Assembly (NCBI GenBank): GCA_003105225.1
Contig: PQAK01000129.1
Coordinates: forward strand, 1 to 6,908
DNA from: Deltaproteobacteria bacterium
GTDB lineage: Bacteria; Desulfobacterota; Deferrimicrobia; Deferrimicrobiales; Deferrimicrobiaceae
DNA: 6,908 nt
Direction of reading: 5' to 3'
Part shown: piece by piece, positions 5,456-6,908 of the stretch
How positions within the stretch are numbered: the stretch's first letter is position 1
Layout: each line of letters starts with the position of its first letter
Position numbers and translations under genes: made by a program
The notes under the pieces: generated by a model
The model's database searches: none
The model's input: the letters and a program-made list of their open reading frames with translations, nothing else
What the model was told of the DNA's origin: nothing

Positions 5456-6493
5456 TTACCCCCTTTCCCCGGCCATGGCCTTCAGTCGTTGGATGCGCAG
5501 CTCCGTCGGCGGGTGCGTCGACAGCAGCCCGGACGAGGTCTCCGTGAACGTGCGGAGCGGGTTCACGAGGAACAGGTGCTGGGTCCCCCGGTTCTCCCCG
5601 GGCACCTGCGCCCCTCCGAGGGAGATCTTTTCCAGGGCGGAGGCCAGCCCCAGCGGGTTGCGCGTGAAGCCCGCCGCCGCGGCGTCGGCGTGGTACTCCC
5701 GCTGCCGGGAGATGCTCATCTGGAGCAGCCGCGCGGCCAGCGGGGCGAGCAGCGCGAGCAGGATCCCCAGGGCCAGGAAGGCGATGTTCCCGCGCTCCCC
5801 TCCCGCGCTCCGCGCCCTGCCTCTTCCCCGGAAGAAAAACGTGTCCCGCAGGAACAGGTCGGAGAGCAGGGCGATGGCGCCGACGAGCACGGCGGCGCAG
5901 ACGTTGTACAGGGTGTCCCGGCTCTTGACGTGGGCCAGTTCGTGCGCGATCACGCCCTGGAGCTCCTCCCGGTTCAGCCGGTCGAGGAGTCCCGTGGTGA
6001 CGGCGATCGTCGCCTCCTCCGGCTTCCTCCCCGCGGCGAAGGCGTTCATCCCCTGCGATTCCATGACGCAGACCTTCGGCATGGGGAGGCCCGCGGCGAT
6101 CTTCATCTCCTCGACGACGTTCAGCAGCCGCTGGTGCGCCACGGGGTCTGCCTCCGTGGCGCCGTGGACCGAAAGGACGATCGACGAGCCGCTGAACCAG
6201 GCGGTGGATGCGAGGATGGCGTACAGGATCAGGGCAAGGGACAATCCCAGTTCGAGGCTCCCGTACGCTTTCCCGATGACCGCTCCGAGTCCGAAAAAGG
6301 CGGCGAACAGGAGCAGGAAGAGAAACCGGGACATCCGGACATTGCCCGCCGCGGCATCGTTGAAGGACAGCATGGGCGCGGGCCGCGGGGAGATGACGCT
6401 CTTTCGGACGAACGGCTCCTGGCAAAGGTTGCAGAAAACGGCGCCCGGAGGGTTTTGCGTCCCGCATTTCGGGCAGGTGCGTCCCCCTCCCAC
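5456..6493 (-). CDS. Zinc-ribbon M48 family metalloprotease (HtpX-like), membrane-bound
   Basis: This 345-residue protein joins an N-terminal zinc ribbon (Cys7-x2-Cys10 and Cys21-x2-Cys24) to an M48 peptidase. The zinc-protease motif HELAH is at 184-188 and the third ligand is Glu266 in REYHAD, within the usual E-x3-D. THPP at 326-329 near the C-terminus is typical of HtpX proteins. Hydrophobic segments lie at about 55-75, 80-100, 197-213 and 236-258, so the active site probably faces the cytoplasm at the inner membrane. HtpX-like proteases degrade damaged membrane proteins. E. coli HtpX is about 290 residues and lacks the ribbon, so the extra length is the N-terminus. The start is GTG 6493-6491, with GAGG (complement of 6501-6504) 7 bases before it. 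It begins 4 bases after the LemA stop, and the selenoprotein ATG follows its TAA by 2 bases. Confidence 0.92.
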   Translation of the reverse strand: MGGGRTCPKCGTQNPPGAVFCNLCQEPFVRKSVISPRPAPMLSFNDAAAGNVRMSRFLFLLLFAAFFGLGAVIGKAYGSLELGLSLALILYAILASTAWFSGSSIVLSVHGATEADPVAHQRLLNVVEEMKIAAGLPMPKVCVMESQGMNAFAAGRKPEEATIAVTTGLLDRLNREELQGVIAHELAHVKSRDTLYNVCAAVLVGAIALLSDLFLRDTFFFRGRGRARSAGGERGNIAFLALGILLALLAPLAARLLQMSISRQREYHADAAAAGFTRNPLGLASALEKISLGGAQVPGENRGTQHLFLVNPLRTFTETSSGLLSTHPPTELRIQRLKAMAGERG

Positions 6494-6497
6494 GAAG

Positions 6498-6908
6498 CTA
6501 CCTCAGGTCGGCCTTGGGCACGGCCTTCGCTTCCTCCCCGGCCTCGAAATATTCCGATGGCTGGAAATTGAACACCGATGCGATGACGTTGGAAGGAATC
6601 GACTGGATCAGGTTATTGAACGTCATCACGGAGTCGTTGTAATACTGGCGGGCGAAGGAGATCTTGTTCTCGGTCCCGGTGAGTTCCTCCTGGAGAGACG
6701 CGACGTTCTGGTTGGCCTTGAGGTCCGGGTAATTCTCCACGACCGCGAAGAGGCTTTTGAGCGATTCCGTGAGGAGGTTCTCCGCCTTTGCCTGCTCCGC
6801 CGTCCCCTTCGCCTGGATCGCGGCGCCCCGCGCCGCGACCACGCGGGTGAGCGTCTCCTGTTCGTAGGCCATGTAGTCCTTGACGACCTCGACCAGGTTG
6901 GGAATGAG
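6498..6908 (-). CDS. lemA: LemA family protein (N-terminus outside window)
   Basis: The frame stays open to the window edge and begins LIPNLVEVVKDYMAYEQETL, the classical LemA entry motif (LIPNLVxTVKxYxxHExxTL), so the N-terminal membrane anchor and start codon lie beyond base 6908; the ATG at 6872 is internal. The 136 visible residues form the LemA helical bundle (PF04011): helix 1, an Ala/Glu-rich helix 2, then SLFAVVENYPDLKANQNVASLQEELTGTENKISFARQYYNDSV, the most conserved block, and a tail with FNFQPSEYFEA, where LemA proteins usually end F-P...A...YFE. LemA proteins are membrane-anchored with an unclear role and very often sit beside an M48 protease or a TPM-domain protein. Here the M48 gene follows 4 bases after the TAG, supporting joint expression and perhaps one membrane quality-control complex. 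Confidence 0.93.
   Translation of the reverse strand, partial: LIPNLVEVVKDYMAYEQETLTRVVAARGAAIQAKGTAEQAKAENLLTESLKSLFAVVENYPDLKANQNVASLQEELTGTENKISFARQYYNDSVMTFNNLIQSIPSNVIASVFNFQPSEYFEAGEEAKAVPKADLR

Noticed and set aside
5415..6467. A 350-codon minus-strand frame ending at the UGA 5415-5417
   Set aside because: Only its last 12 residues (from the ATG at 5453) are real, as the start of the selenoprotein. The rest is out of frame with the M48 protease.
5162..6571. A 469-codon open frame on the plus strand
   Set aside because: It lies opposite the M48 protease and selenoprotein genes and has low-complexity Arg/Gly/Glu content. The minus strand holds recognisable families.

Overview
The window is GC-rich, compact bacterial DNA. 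The gene set is a PiT phosphate transporter, methylmalonyl-CoA epimerase, a GH57 glucanotransferase, a FadL-type outer-membrane channel, a rubrerythrin-like diiron protein, LemA with an M48 protease, and a hidden selenoprotein. It suggests a Gram-negative, probably anaerobic deltaproteobacterium-like organism (Desulfuromonadota or a relative). That placement rests on gene content only. The FadL protein has a signal peptide and an outer-membrane C-terminus, so the cell has two membranes. The selenoprotein implies a selA/selB/selC/selD system elsewhere in the genome.

Left part, plus strand (1-4293): the C-terminal end of a PiT-family phosphate permease; methylmalonyl-CoA epimerase; a GH57 4-alpha-glucanotransferase/alpha-amylase-type enzyme whose GTG start overlaps the epimerase stop by 4 bases; then, behind its own candidate promoter and a strong ribosome binding site, a FadL/OMPP1 transporter that ends in a clear rho-independent terminator.

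Middle (4294-4656): the convergent gap between fadL (plus) and the diiron protein gene (minus). It is mostly filled by a strongly palindromic element (about 4371-4613). Imperfect inverted ends of about 33 bases enclose two further nested inverted repeats and five copies of a motif like GGGGACGTTCT. This looks like a MITE- or REP/BIME-type non-autonomous element.

Right part, minus strand (4657-6908): a LemA-family protein (N-terminus outside the window), an M48 metalloprotease with an N-terminal zinc ribbon, and a 71-residue glutaredoxin-like selenoprotein sit in one tight operon with gaps of 4 and 2 bases. After a 101-base spacer with its own candidate promoter comes the diiron protein gene. 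The selenoprotein is the most notable item. Ordinary gene calling stops at its in-frame UGA (5415-5417), but that codon lies exactly where glutaredoxins carry the catalytic cysteine. It is followed at the right distance by a perfect 7-bp hairpin with a GGA loop that fits a bacterial SECIS element. The protein contains no cysteine at all.
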